From Candidatus Gastranaerophilales bacterium (GTDB lineage: Bacteria > Cyanobacteriota > Vampirovibrionia > Gastranaerophilales > Gastranaerophilaceae): a DNA stretch of 35,490 nt. The notes beneath the pieces were generated by a model. That model was not told the origin of the DNA, searched no databases, and saw only the letters and a program-made list of their open reading frames with translations. How positions within the stretch are numbered: position 1 is the first letter of the stretch; the number at the start of each line of letters is the position of its first letter. Shown here piece by piece: positions 6,266 through 13,363 of the stretch. Made by a program: the position numbers and the translations under genes. The stretch is from contig CALUQS010000026.1 in the NCBI GenBank assembly GCA_944322975.1, forward strand, positions 1 to 35,490. Direction: 5' to 3'.

Positions 6266-7201
6266 TTATGCCTGTAATAACTGCATAGCAATTGCAGGAA
6301 TCTGGTTAGCCTGTGCAAGCATTGCTGCTGATGTTTGCTGCAATACCTGATATTTAACCATGTTTGCACTTTCTTCAGCCATATCAACATCCATAATCTG
6401 TGATTTTGAACGTTCGTAGTTTTCGTTCATAATCGCAAGGTTGTCTGCTGTTGCCTGCAGTCTGTTTTGATAAGCACCTAATGTAGATCTGTCTTGAGAA
6501 ATCTTGTCTATTGCAGCACTGATTTTGTCGAGGTAAGCTCTGATAGCTTCGTTAGTCCAGTTTGAACCGTTAACTTTAGGCGGGTTAGCAGGGTCATAAC
6601 CGCCGCCTACATCCATATAATCTTCACCTAAGTCACCGCTGTTAGCTTCATCAATTCCTACGATATCAAGAGCAATACCAAGTGCTGTACAAAGCATATT
6701 GGTCATTGCTGATGTAACATCTATTGTGTTGCAAGCTGCATCGGAGCCGGCACCTGATTGTAAAATAACTTCAGGATTTGAGCCGTTTGTCAATTCCATT
6801 CCGTTAAAAGTTGTTGAACTTGCAATAACATCGATATCCGCAAGTCTTTCTTTGATTTCGTTCATCAGGGTTTGTTTTTGCTCATCGGAATAGATTCCGT
6901 TGGCTGCCTGAATGCACAATTCACGAATTCTTTGTAAATCTTCGGTAACGTTTGTCATACCGCCTTCTGTAATGTACATCATGTTGAGGCCGTCTTCTAC
7001 GTTGAGCATTGCTCTTTTGTTACCTCTGATTTGAGTGTCCAGACCTTCTGCCACACAAAGTCCGGCTGCATCGTCACCTGATTTGTTAACTCTGTAACCT
7101 GTTGACAATCTTTCAATTGCCGTTTGCAAAGTAGTAGTAGCACCGTTCAAACATCTTTGCGCAATCATAGAGTTAATGTTTGTGTTAATAAATAAAGCCA
7201 T
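6266..7201 (-). CDS. fliC: Flagellin (short, cysteine-containing)
   Basis: Filament subunit exported through the flagellar type III apparatus. From the ATG at 7201 it is 311 residues. The N-terminal D0/D1 domain (MALFINTNINSMIAQ, LSTGYRVNKSGDDAAGL, LQRIREL-IQAANG) and C-terminal D1/D0 domain (ending AMQLLQA) flank a short variable middle (~residues 140-220). Upstream in-frame codons exist but lack flagellin sequence and overlap rsmE, so the start at 7201 is chosen. Five cysteines (17, 49, 96, 157, 171) are unusual, since flagellins normally have few or none; C49 and C96 replace small residues in conserved D1 motifs. It is transcribed alone from a sigma-28-like promoter. Confidence 0.95.
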   Translation of the reverse strand: MALFINTNINSMIAQRCLNGATTTLQTAIERLSTGYRVNKSGDDAAGLCVAEGLDTQIRGNKRAMLNVEDGLNMMYITEGGMTNVTEDLQRIRELCIQAANGIYSDEQKQTLMNEIKERLADIDVIASSTTFNGMELTNGSNPEVILQSGAGSDAACNTIDVTSAMTNMLCTALGIALDIVGIDEANSGDLGEDYMDVGGGYDPANPPKVNGSNWTNEAIRAYLDKISAAIDKISQDRSTLGAYQNRLQATADNLAIMNENYERSKSQIMDVDMAEESANMVKYQVLQQTSAAMLAQANQIPAIAMQLLQA

Positions 7202-7212
7202 TTTTCTCTCTC

Positions 7213-7240
7213 TTTCTCTCTTTTTGCTTTTTCTCTCTTT
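7213..7240 (-). repeat. Homopurine mirror repeat in flagellin leader
   Basis: The flagellin 5' leader is almost pure purine on the coding strand for about 40 bases. On the plus strand TTTCTCTCTTTTT (7213-7225) is followed by GC and then its exact mirror TTTTTCTCTCTTT (7228-7240). Homopurine mirror repeats can form triplex DNA. In the mRNA the tract would be an unstructured purine-rich leader running into a GAGAGAG ribosome-binding region just before the ATG. Confidence 0.7.
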
Positions 7241-7262
7241 ATTGCATTTGTGAACACTTAAT

Positions 7263-7290
7263 ATATCGAACAAACATGGCTTATACTTTA
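7263..7290 (-). promoter_or_regulatory. Sigma-28 (FliA/SigD)-like flagellin promoter
   Basis: Read on the minus strand: TAAAGTAT (7290-7283), 12 bases, TTCGATAT (7270-7263). The known consensus is TAAA with a 14-16 base gap to GCCGATAA or CCGATAT; here TAAA is 16 bases from TTCGATAT. It would start transcription near 7255, leaving a leader of about 54 bases. The -35 half is embedded in the palindrome at 7281-7296. Confidence 0.72.
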
Positions 7291-7296
7291 GTATAA
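7281..7296. promoter_or_regulatory. Palindromic operator candidate, site A (on flagellin -35)
   Basis: TTATACTTTAGTATAA: 6-bp inverted arms around TTTA. It covers the -35 element of the flagellin promoter, so binding here should repress. It is identical to sites B and C apart from the single base N in TTATACTTTNGTATAA. Confidence 0.65.
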
Positions 7297-7359
7297 TTTT
7301 TGTCTCGAATTTCACTTGAAACAGGTTAAAACACTTGCTGCAAAAAGATTTTACTGGTA

Positions 7360-7375
7360 TTATACTTTGGTATAA
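7360..7375. promoter_or_regulatory. Palindromic operator candidate, site B (rsmE promoter side)
   Basis: TTATACTTTGGTATAA, 79 bp from site A in the same divergent intergenic region. It overlaps the likely rsmE promoter (TTGCTG at 7335-7340, 17 bases, TATTAT at 7358-7363), so it could act on rsmE, on flagellin from upstream, or on both. Confidence 0.6.
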
Positions 7376-7417
7376 CAAATCATCTGTTTGGTGTAGAAAA
7401 TTTAGAGAAAAACACTT

Positions 7418-8161
7418 ATGCCGCAATTTTTTATAAGTACTAAAGACATAAATCAAGATATAATAACGATTTGCGATAAAGAAAATTTTCATCACATTGC
7501 AAGGGTAATGCGCGCTAAAAAAGGCGAAAAACTACTGCTTGTCGATGAAAACAGAATACAATACAAAGTTATTGTAGAAAAAATTGATTCTAACTCCATT
7601 ACAACTAAAGTTGTAGAAACTCTAAAATCCAATCATATCTTAAATTTACAGCTGTATCTTGCCCAGAGCGTACTAAAAACAGACGCACAAAACACGCTTG
7701 TTCAAAAAGCCACAGAACTCGGGGTAAAAGGAATTATACCCTTTGTCAGCGACAATTGTGTTATAAAAGAATCTGTGGCGGACACTAAAATTGATAAATG
7801 GCAAAAAACATCCAACGAAGCCGTAAAACAGTGTGAAAGACTGGATTTTTCTGTTATTGAAAAACGAACAACCTTACAGAAAATTTTAAAAGACACGCGT
7901 TTCGACATAAAAATAGCATGTGTTGAAAGATGCAGCGATAATACGCTCAAATCATGTTTGAAGAATATTAAAGATTACAAAGATAAAAAAATTGTTGTTA
8001 TAATAGGACCGGAGGGAGGTTTTAGTCCCTCGGAGCTTAAACTGTTGAAAGAAAGTGATGATGTTCATAAAGTGAGCATCTCAAAGCTTATTTTAAGAGC
8101 GGAAACAGCCGCTGTATCAGCATTATCAAACATTATTTACGAACTGGAACAGGATGATTGA
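7418..8161 (+). CDS. rsmE: 16S rRNA m3U1498 methyltransferase RsmE
   Basis: RsmE N3-methylates U1498 of 16S rRNA using SAM. The 247-residue protein shows the N-terminal PUA-like region with HHIARVMRAKKGE (residues 25-37) and the C-terminal SPOUT knot with IGPEGGFSPSE (196-206) and LILRAETAA (224-232), the signature cofactor-binding loops. Length is normal. The ATG at 7418 matches the family N-terminus; its ribosome-binding site is weak (AGAG). It is divergent from the flagellin gene and overlaps cca by eight bases, so the two are probably translationally coupled. Confidence 0.95.
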   Translation: MPQFFISTKDINQDIITICDKENFHHIARVMRAKKGEKLLLVDENRIQYKVIVEKIDSNSITTKVVETLKSNHILNLQLYLAQSVLKTDAQNTLVQKATELGVKGIIPFVSDNCVIKESVADTKIDKWQKTSNEAVKQCERLDFSVIEKRTTLQKILKDTRFDIKIACVERCSDNTLKSCLKNIKDYKDKKIVVIIGPEGGFSPSELKLLKESDDVHKVSISKLILRAETAAVSALSNIIYELEQDD

Positions 8162-9572
8162 AAATATAAAAAACAATTTTATACTGAATACAATTACTCC
8201 GTTTTTTAAACAACAGCCGCTAAAATCTTACATTGTCGGCGGATATTTAAGAGATTGTCTGCTTGGAAGAGAAAGCAGTGATATTGATATTGTTGTTGAT
8301 AAAGGACAGGCAAATCCGTGTGCAAAACAGCTGGCAGACAGTATAAACGGATATTTTGTAGAACTTGACAGCATTAACAATATTTACAGGGTCGTGTTCG
8401 AAGACAAAATCAACTATGTTGATATAGCAGATTGTGCCGGCAATAGTATAGAAGATGATTTAAAAAGACGAGATTTTACAATAAACGCGCTTGCTTTTGA
8501 CATAAAACACCGGTTTTTAATCGATGTTACAGCAGCGCAATCGGATTTGAACAATCATATAATCAGAGAAATTTCAGAATTTAACATAACAGATGACCCC
8601 ATAAGGATTTTAAGAGCGTTCAGATTCCATAGCGAGCTCGGGTTTGAGTTTTCTTCAGAATTAAAAAAACTAATAAAAAAGCATGCCTGTTTGCTTAACA
8701 ACCCTGCAAAAGAGCGTGTAAATGCAGAAATAATAAAACTGTTCGGCGGTAATTTTGCTGCAGAAACCTTATTGGCAATGGATTATTACAGTGTGCTTGA
8801 GATTGTTTTTCCGTTTGTAAAGGATTTAAAAAGAGTTCCGCCAAACTCTCACCATCATCTCGGCCTGCTTGAGCATTCCATAGAAACAGTAAAACAGCTG
8901 CAATTATATTACGAAAACTCGTGTGATGAGGTAAAAACGCATTTAAATCAGGAGCTTTTTGCCGGAGCAAAACGTATTGATTATCTAAAGCTTGCAGCTT
9001 TTTTACATGATACAGGCAAGCCGGCAACATGGACAATAGATGAAAAAACAGGACGACACCGTTTTATTATGCACGACAGCGAGGGTGCAAAGATTGTTGT
9101 TCCGTATTTAAAAGATTTGAAATTTTCGAAAAAGCAGACAGCTTACCTGCAAAAAATAATTAAAAACCATATTTATCCTGCCTCAGTGGTGACAAGCGAC
9201 GAGGCGAGCGACAAGGCATATCTGCGTTTTTATCGTAAAACAGGGGAAGAGGCTATTGACCTTATTGCAATAGCTTACGCTGACAGAATGTCCGCTCTGG
9301 GACCTGATATAACTCAAGAAATGCTGGATAAGAATATAAACGGGTTAAACAGGCTGTTAGCAGGTTATTTAAAACAAAAAAATGAGATAAAACCGCTGCC
9401 AAAATTGCTTGACGGAAACGAAATTATGCAGATTTTAAATATCCCTGCCTCCAAAAAGCTAGGAGAAATTATTGAAAAACTCAAAGAAGCCCAAATCTCT
9501 TGTGAGGTTGTTACAAAAGATGAGGCAATAGAGTTTATAAAAAAAAAGGGCAAAACTATTTTATATCCCTAG
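8154..9572 (+). CDS. cca: CCA tRNA nucleotidyltransferase / poly(A) polymerase family with HD domain
   Basis: Class II nucleotidyltransferase that builds or repairs the 3' CCA of tRNAs. Of 472 residues, the head domain has GGYLRDCLLGRESSDIDIVV with metal ligands D43 and D45, then RRDFTINALAFD (105-116) and RILRAFRFHSELGF (151-164). An HD domain follows (LLEHSIET with H241; FLHDTGKP with H285-D286), which may give phosphohydrolase activity. From sequence alone CCA-adding, A-adding and poly(A) polymerase activities cannot be separated. It starts inside the rsmE stop region (gATGattga). No clear terminator separates it from the convergent flgL. Confidence 0.9.
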   Translation: MIENIKNNFILNTITPFFKQQPLKSYIVGGYLRDCLLGRESSDIDIVVDKGQANPCAKQLADSINGYFVELDSINNIYRVVFEDKINYVDIADCAGNSIEDDLKRRDFTINALAFDIKHRFLIDVTAAQSDLNNHIIREISEFNITDDPIRILRAFRFHSELGFEFSSELKKLIKKHACLLNNPAKERVNAEIIKLFGGNFAAETLLAMDYYSVLEIVFPFVKDLKRVPPNSHHHLGLLEHSIETVKQLQLYYENSCDEVKTHLNQELFAGAKRIDYLKLAAFLHDTGKPATWTIDEKTGRHRFIMHDSEGAKIVVPYLKDLKFSKKQTAYLQKIIKNHIYPASVVTSDEASDKAYLRFYRKTGEEAIDLIAIAYADRMSALGPDITQEMLDKNINGLNRLLAGYLKQKNEIKPLPKLLDGNEIMQILNIPASKKLGEIIEKLKEAQISCEVVTKDEAIEFIKKKGKTILYP

Positions 9573-9615
9573 TTACGCCCGTAAATTAAATAATGGTAAG
9601 ATTAAACTTATTTGA

Positions 9616-10551
9616 TTACATATAATTCAGCAACGATTGATTTTGAATTATTGTATATGCCTGCATAGAAGCCTGATACGCATAATTCTGTTTTATGTAT
9701 TCCGAAATTGCCTGAGCCTGATCAATTTCCTGTAAATTTTGTTTTTGAGATTCCATAATGATTTTTGTCTCATCAATCATGTTTTGAGTCATCTCCATTT
9801 TTGCAGAACTTGCACCGAAAATAGATTGAACTTCTGCTACATGTTGGATTGAATTCTGTATATTATCAAGCTGTGCCGTGATTTGTTTTGTGTCGGCAGG
9901 GTCAAGATTCAGCGCTGCTTCTAAATCGCCGAGTACTTTAAACAGACCTTCTCCTGTCGGTGGATCTGTAGTATTATCAAAATTGCCGAACACTGCATCG
10001 CCTGCTATATTTAAATCTACATATATCCCGTCAGAAATTTCCAGTCTCCTTAAATATCCGGTATCATCTGAAGGAGTGCCGTGATAAACAATAGAACCGT
10101 CGTCTTCAAGAGTGTAGGGCTGAGTAGTCGTATTGGCGCCGCTAAAAATATATGTGCCGTTGTATTGTGTATTGGCGAGAGCTACTATACTTTCTTTTAA
10201 TTCATTTATCTCAATTTTGCAGGCTTCAATTGTTTCCGGTCCGCCGGCACCGTTAGCAGCCTGAATTGAAAGGTCATTAATACGCTGCATTTTTTCTATG
10301 ATTGTTGAAAAAGTTTCGTCCTGATAGTTAAGCTGCGTAGTTGCATTGTTTATGTTGCTTTCGTAGGTTTCTATTTTTTGCAGCTGTTTATTTAAATCGA
10401 TAATAGATGTCGAGTCAATCGGATTTTCGGAAATATTTTCGAATTTTTTCCCCGTGTTGACTTTATTGTATAAATCGTACAGTTTGTTTTGCTGCTCCAT
10501 AAGGGAGTTTAACATATTAGAGTTATTATAATTTGTTGTTCTTATTAACAT
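9616..10551 (-). CDS. flgL: Flagellar hook-filament junction protein FlgL (HAP3)
   Basis: FlgL joins the filament to FlgK at the hook tip and is exported by the flagellar apparatus. The 311-residue protein has a flagellin-like N-terminus (NSLMEQQNKLYDLYNKVNTGKKFENISENPIDS), an internal IQAANGAGGPE motif, YNGTYIFSGANTTTQPY (the FlgL-typical IFSG motif) and a helical C-terminus ending SLLNYM. It is the last gene of the flagellar operon, 12 bases after flgK. Length is typical. No promoter is visible between the two. Confidence 0.93.
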   Translation of the reverse strand: MLIRTTNYNNSNMLNSLMEQQNKLYDLYNKVNTGKKFENISENPIDSTSIIDLNKQLQKIETYESNINNATTQLNYQDETFSTIIEKMQRINDLSIQAANGAGGPETIEACKIEINELKESIVALANTQYNGTYIFSGANTTTQPYTLEDDGSIVYHGTPSDDTGYLRRLEISDGIYVDLNIAGDAVFGNFDNTTDPPTGEGLFKVLGDLEAALNLDPADTKQITAQLDNIQNSIQHVAEVQSIFGASSAKMEMTQNMIDETKIIMESQKQNLQEIDQAQAISEYIKQNYAYQASMQAYTIIQNQSLLNYM

Positions 10552-10563
10552 ATTGACCTCTCA

Positions 10564-12117
10564 TTATGCTCCTAACTGGGTTAACAATTCCATTAAATCA
10601 GATGCAACGTTAAACACTCTTGCCGACGCCTCGTAAGAACGCTGGAATTTAATCAGGTCTGATAATTCCTGATTCAAATCAACACCGGTATAGGCGTTTC
10701 TCTGTTCCTCGGCCTGAGTTGCAACTGATTGCTGGGTTTGCGCTGTATCGTTTATGGTTTGAATTTTTGAGCCTATGTCAGCGACAAGACTTGTAATAAA
10801 ACCGGTTAAAGTTTGGCCTGTGCCCGGCGGATTGGAATTGCTTAAATCCGGTATTTTTAAATTTTCGAGTTCATTAAATCTTTCAAGGTTAGACGTGTTA
10901 CCAACAGCATTGGGATCCATATCGGCAGCCCCTCTGGCTGTTGCTATGAGCTTTGGATTTTTGAGTATTTCTGAATTAATTTTTATGTTAGCTGCCGTAA
11001 AATCCCCGCCGCCTTCAGCTACAAAAATAGGTTCTGTTGCCTGTGTAAGCTGTCCGTTTTCGTCTATGCAATAGGGGATAGTTCCGTCGGCTGTACCGGT
11101 TTGGATGTTATTTACCTCCTGTGCAAAGGCTTTTGCTATACGGTCTAATTCGTTCAAAACTGATTTATAGCTTAATTCCCCGTCAGCGCCGGAATCTAAG
11201 ATTGCTTTGATTGAGCCTGAAGTCAATCTGTCTGACACATCCTGTTTTCTGACATTACCCTCCATATCAACAAGCTGAATGGAGACAGGATTGTTGTCAT
11301 CTGTTGTTTGTACGGCATTTAACTGTGCTTTTTGCTCACCGCCTTGAACCAGTACAGTGTTGCCAAGGTGTACATTTACTGTTCCGTTTGTATTTGATGT
11401 TATGGTGAGCGGCATCATTTGAGAAATTTCATCAAGCAAAACATCCCTTTTGTCTAACAAATCATTGTTAGAACTTCCGCCAGCTGTTGATTTAGAGATT
11501 TCTGTATTGATTTCGGCGAGTTGCGCGAGTTTATTATTCAGTTCATCAACGCTCATTTTAATTTGAGACTTAGAAAAGCTGTCAGGGTCTCCTATTGTAC
11601 CTACAGCCTGTTCTCTCATATATGTTAACTGGGAGGACATACTGTTTAACATATCCGCAACATCTTCTGCCGCCTGAGCAAAAGCTATGCGGTAGGCATT
11701 GTTTGTCGGGTCGGTGGTTAAAGATTGCGATGCCGAAAAGAAATCAGACAATTTTTGCTGCAAGCCGGTAGAGCTCAATTCATTGTTCAGAAGGTTTTCT
11801 ATATTGTTTGTCATTGAGCCAATCTGGTTGTAGTACCCGTATTCTGTGTACTGTTCTCTAAAGTAATTATCCAGCCACTGGGCACGGTTACGGTTAATTG
11901 CCTCAAGCTGGGCGCCGTGTCCTATCTGCAAACTTCCGTTTGAAGAACAGTAGTTGTATGAACCGTAAGCCGGAATTGTACTAAAAGAGACATTCTGTTT
12001 TGAATATCCGGTGGTATTCATATTCGAGATGTTATTGCTCACAACATTCAACGCTGCTTGATTGTTAGCGATTGAATGCTGAGACATGTTTAATATACCC
12101 TGTAATGAAGTTGACAT
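10564..12117 (-). CDS. flgK: Flagellar hook-associated protein FlgK (HAP1)
   Basis: FlgK caps the hook and connects to FlgL. The 517-residue protein opens with the rod/hook family motif (ILNMSQHSIANNQAALNVVSNNISNMNTTGYSKQ) and ends with the matching C-terminal segment (LSDLIKFQRSYEASARVFNVASDLMELL). The middle has FlgK-typical INTEISKS...NDLLDKRDVLLDEISQM and NGTVNVHLGNTVLVQGG. It is in the usual size range. It contains two cysteines (NYCSSN, PYCIDE), unusual for an exported axial protein and in keeping with the cysteine-containing flagellin. It lies 16 bases after the flgN-like gene. Confidence 0.95.
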   Translation of the reverse strand: MSTSLQGILNMSQHSIANNQAALNVVSNNISNMNTTGYSKQNVSFSTIPAYGSYNYCSSNGSLQIGHGAQLEAINRNRAQWLDNYFREQYTEYGYYNQIGSMTNNIENLLNNELSSTGLQQKLSDFFSASQSLTTDPTNNAYRIAFAQAAEDVADMLNSMSSQLTYMREQAVGTIGDPDSFSKSQIKMSVDELNNKLAQLAEINTEISKSTAGGSSNNDLLDKRDVLLDEISQMMPLTITSNTNGTVNVHLGNTVLVQGGEQKAQLNAVQTTDDNNPVSIQLVDMEGNVRKQDVSDRLTSGSIKAILDSGADGELSYKSVLNELDRIAKAFAQEVNNIQTGTADGTIPYCIDENGQLTQATEPIFVAEGGGDFTAANIKINSEILKNPKLIATARGAADMDPNAVGNTSNLERFNELENLKIPDLSNSNPPGTGQTLTGFITSLVADIGSKIQTINDTAQTQQSVATQAEEQRNAYTGVDLNQELSDLIKFQRSYEASARVFNVASDLMELLTQLGA

Positions 12118-12133
12118 ATTTTTTCCTTATTAT

Positions 12134-12634
12134 TTATGCTTCTTCTACTATAGATGACATTTTTAACCTGTCATCAGTTATATTTCGTCCTTTTGCGTTG
12201 TATTCGTCATTTACGCCTGTTACACCTTTGAGCATAGCTTCTATTGTTTTGCCTGTTAAAAGCAGACCGTGCTTTGTCAATTCTATATTGATTTTTTCGA
12301 GCTTATAAATTCTTTTGGCAAGTTCGTTTACCTCTGCTTTTTTTTGTGCCAGTTTTTGAGCTGTTTTTTCATCTGTATTTTTAATTTTGTTAATCGCGTC
12401 TGTGATTGAAAATGTCGGAATATCAAGAGCACGGGTTACGTTTTTTCTTGCCTCTGACAAATCGCTGATGGTTTTGTATGTGTTAACAATCTGGGCATCA
12501 ACATCATACAGCTCGGTTGCTTTGCCTTTTATTAAAATTTCTTTTTTGTCGGTATAGAGTTTTTCAATGTTTTTGTAACCGTCAATTTCTTTGTCTATAA
12601 GATTTTCCAGTTCTTTTATCTGTTGTGTATTCAT
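12134..12634 (-). CDS. flgN: Flagellar export chaperone FlgN-like protein
   Basis: A 166-residue, highly charged, almost wholly helical protein (ELENLIDKEIDGYKNIEKLY...LLLTGKTIEAMLKGVTGVN). FlgN proteins are helical cytoplasmic chaperones that hold FlgK and FlgL for export. The gene lies directly upstream of flgK and flgL, the conserved location, and the heptad pattern plus the C-terminal hydrophobic segment (LTKHGLLLTGKTIEAML) fit. Sequence identity to characterised FlgN is weak by eye, so the call leans on context. Confidence 0.7.
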   Translation of the reverse strand: MNTQQIKELENLIDKEIDGYKNIEKLYTDKKEILIKGKATELYDVDAQIVNTYKTISDLSEARKNVTRALDIPTFSITDAINKIKNTDEKTAQKLAQKKAEVNELAKRIYKLEKINIELTKHGLLLTGKTIEAMLKGVTGVNDEYNAKGRNITDDRLKMSSIVEEA

Positions 12635-12663
12635 TATTTTCTCCCGTGTTTGTAAATACTTTT

Positions 12664-12951
12664 TTATGCGAGATATTCTACAATAACGCTTCTTCCGTAG
12701 CTTAGCCCGTATTTAATATCATCGTCTGTAAGGTCTGTTTCGCCGACCATTTGCGCATATTTTTTAATTTCATTTACGTTTTGTGATTTTAAAATCGAAT
12801 CATCGTTTATCTCAAGCCCTTCAGAAAATTGAGGTTCATTTGCCTGAATCTGTTCAACAGAAGGAGAAACTCTTGCGTTTTTAAAAGCATGAGATGCGTT
12901 TAAAAGCTGTATTGCGCTTACGTTTGACGAATGATTAACTGACCCTAACAT
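12664..12951 (-). CDS. flgM: FlgM-like candidate anti-sigma-28 factor
   Basis: A 95-residue protein with a polar, probably disordered N-terminal half and a helical C-terminal third (NEIKKYAQMVGETDLTDDDIKYGLSYGRSVIVEYLA). Size, disorder plus C-terminal helices, and the position between flgJ and flgN-flgK match FlgM, which holds sigma-28 inactive until the hook is complete and it is exported. The YGRSV sequence is not the classical FlgM pattern, so this may be a divergent FlgM or another flagellar regulator. The sigma-28-like promoter of the flagellin gene supports the existence of such a circuit. Confidence 0.5.
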   Translation of the reverse strand: MLGSVNHSSNVSAIQLLNASHAFKNARVSPSVEQIQANEPQFSEGLEINDDSILKSQNVNEIKKYAQMVGETDLTDDDIKYGLSYGRSVIVEYLA

Positions 12952-12957
12952 TTAAAT

Positions 12958-13362
12958 TTATATCTCCTTATCGACTCTTTTTGTATTTTGTGCCGCAGTT
13001 TCAGCCTGTTGAACATCAGCTGTTTCCGGCGGAAGTGTTTTTTCCATCTGCGTATAAATCTGTTTAGCAAACCCTACTGTAGAATACGGATTAGCTGCAA
13101 TCTGCCGTCCGACTTCGTTAAAGATAAAGGATTTAAATTTGTCCATATACTTGTCGTCGCTGCCAAAAATGCCGCCCTCTTTATCAACACTTTTGTCTAA
13201 AGCTGCAATCATTTTTGTAACAAATATTGCCTCAAATTCTGTTGACACCTTTTTTAACTGTGCTTTTTGGGACTTAATCCTTTTGATGTTATCAAGTGTC
13301 TGTACATCGGTATTTATAATATCTGCGGGTAATGACGCTGTTTGTGATGATATAAATGACAT
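12958..13362 (-). CDS. flgJ: Rod-binding protein FlgJ, single-domain
   Basis: This 134-residue protein has only the N-terminal rod-binding domain of FlgJ: QLKKVSTEFEAIFVTKMIAALDKSV (residues ~36-60) and the FIFNEVGRQIAANPYSTVGFAKQIY stretch. The muramidase domain present in enterobacterial FlgJ (total about 310 residues) is absent. It would act as a rod cap or scaffold in the periplasm, with wall cutting supplied by the transglycosylase encoded at the head of the operon. The C-terminal ~30 residues are polar and probably disordered. It starts one base after the flgI stop. Confidence 0.85.
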   Translation of the reverse strand: MSFISSQTASLPADIINTDVQTLDNIKRIKSQKAQLKKVSTEFEAIFVTKMIAALDKSVDKEGGIFGSDDKYMDKFKSFIFNEVGRQIAANPYSTVGFAKQIYTQMEKTLPPETADVQQAETAAQNTKRVDKEI

Positions 13363-13363
13363 A

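Noticed and set aside
7202..7495. N-terminal extension of the flagellin frame by 98 codons
   Set aside because: The extension covers the promoter and the purine leader and overlaps rsmE. The standard flagellin N-terminus begins at 7201.
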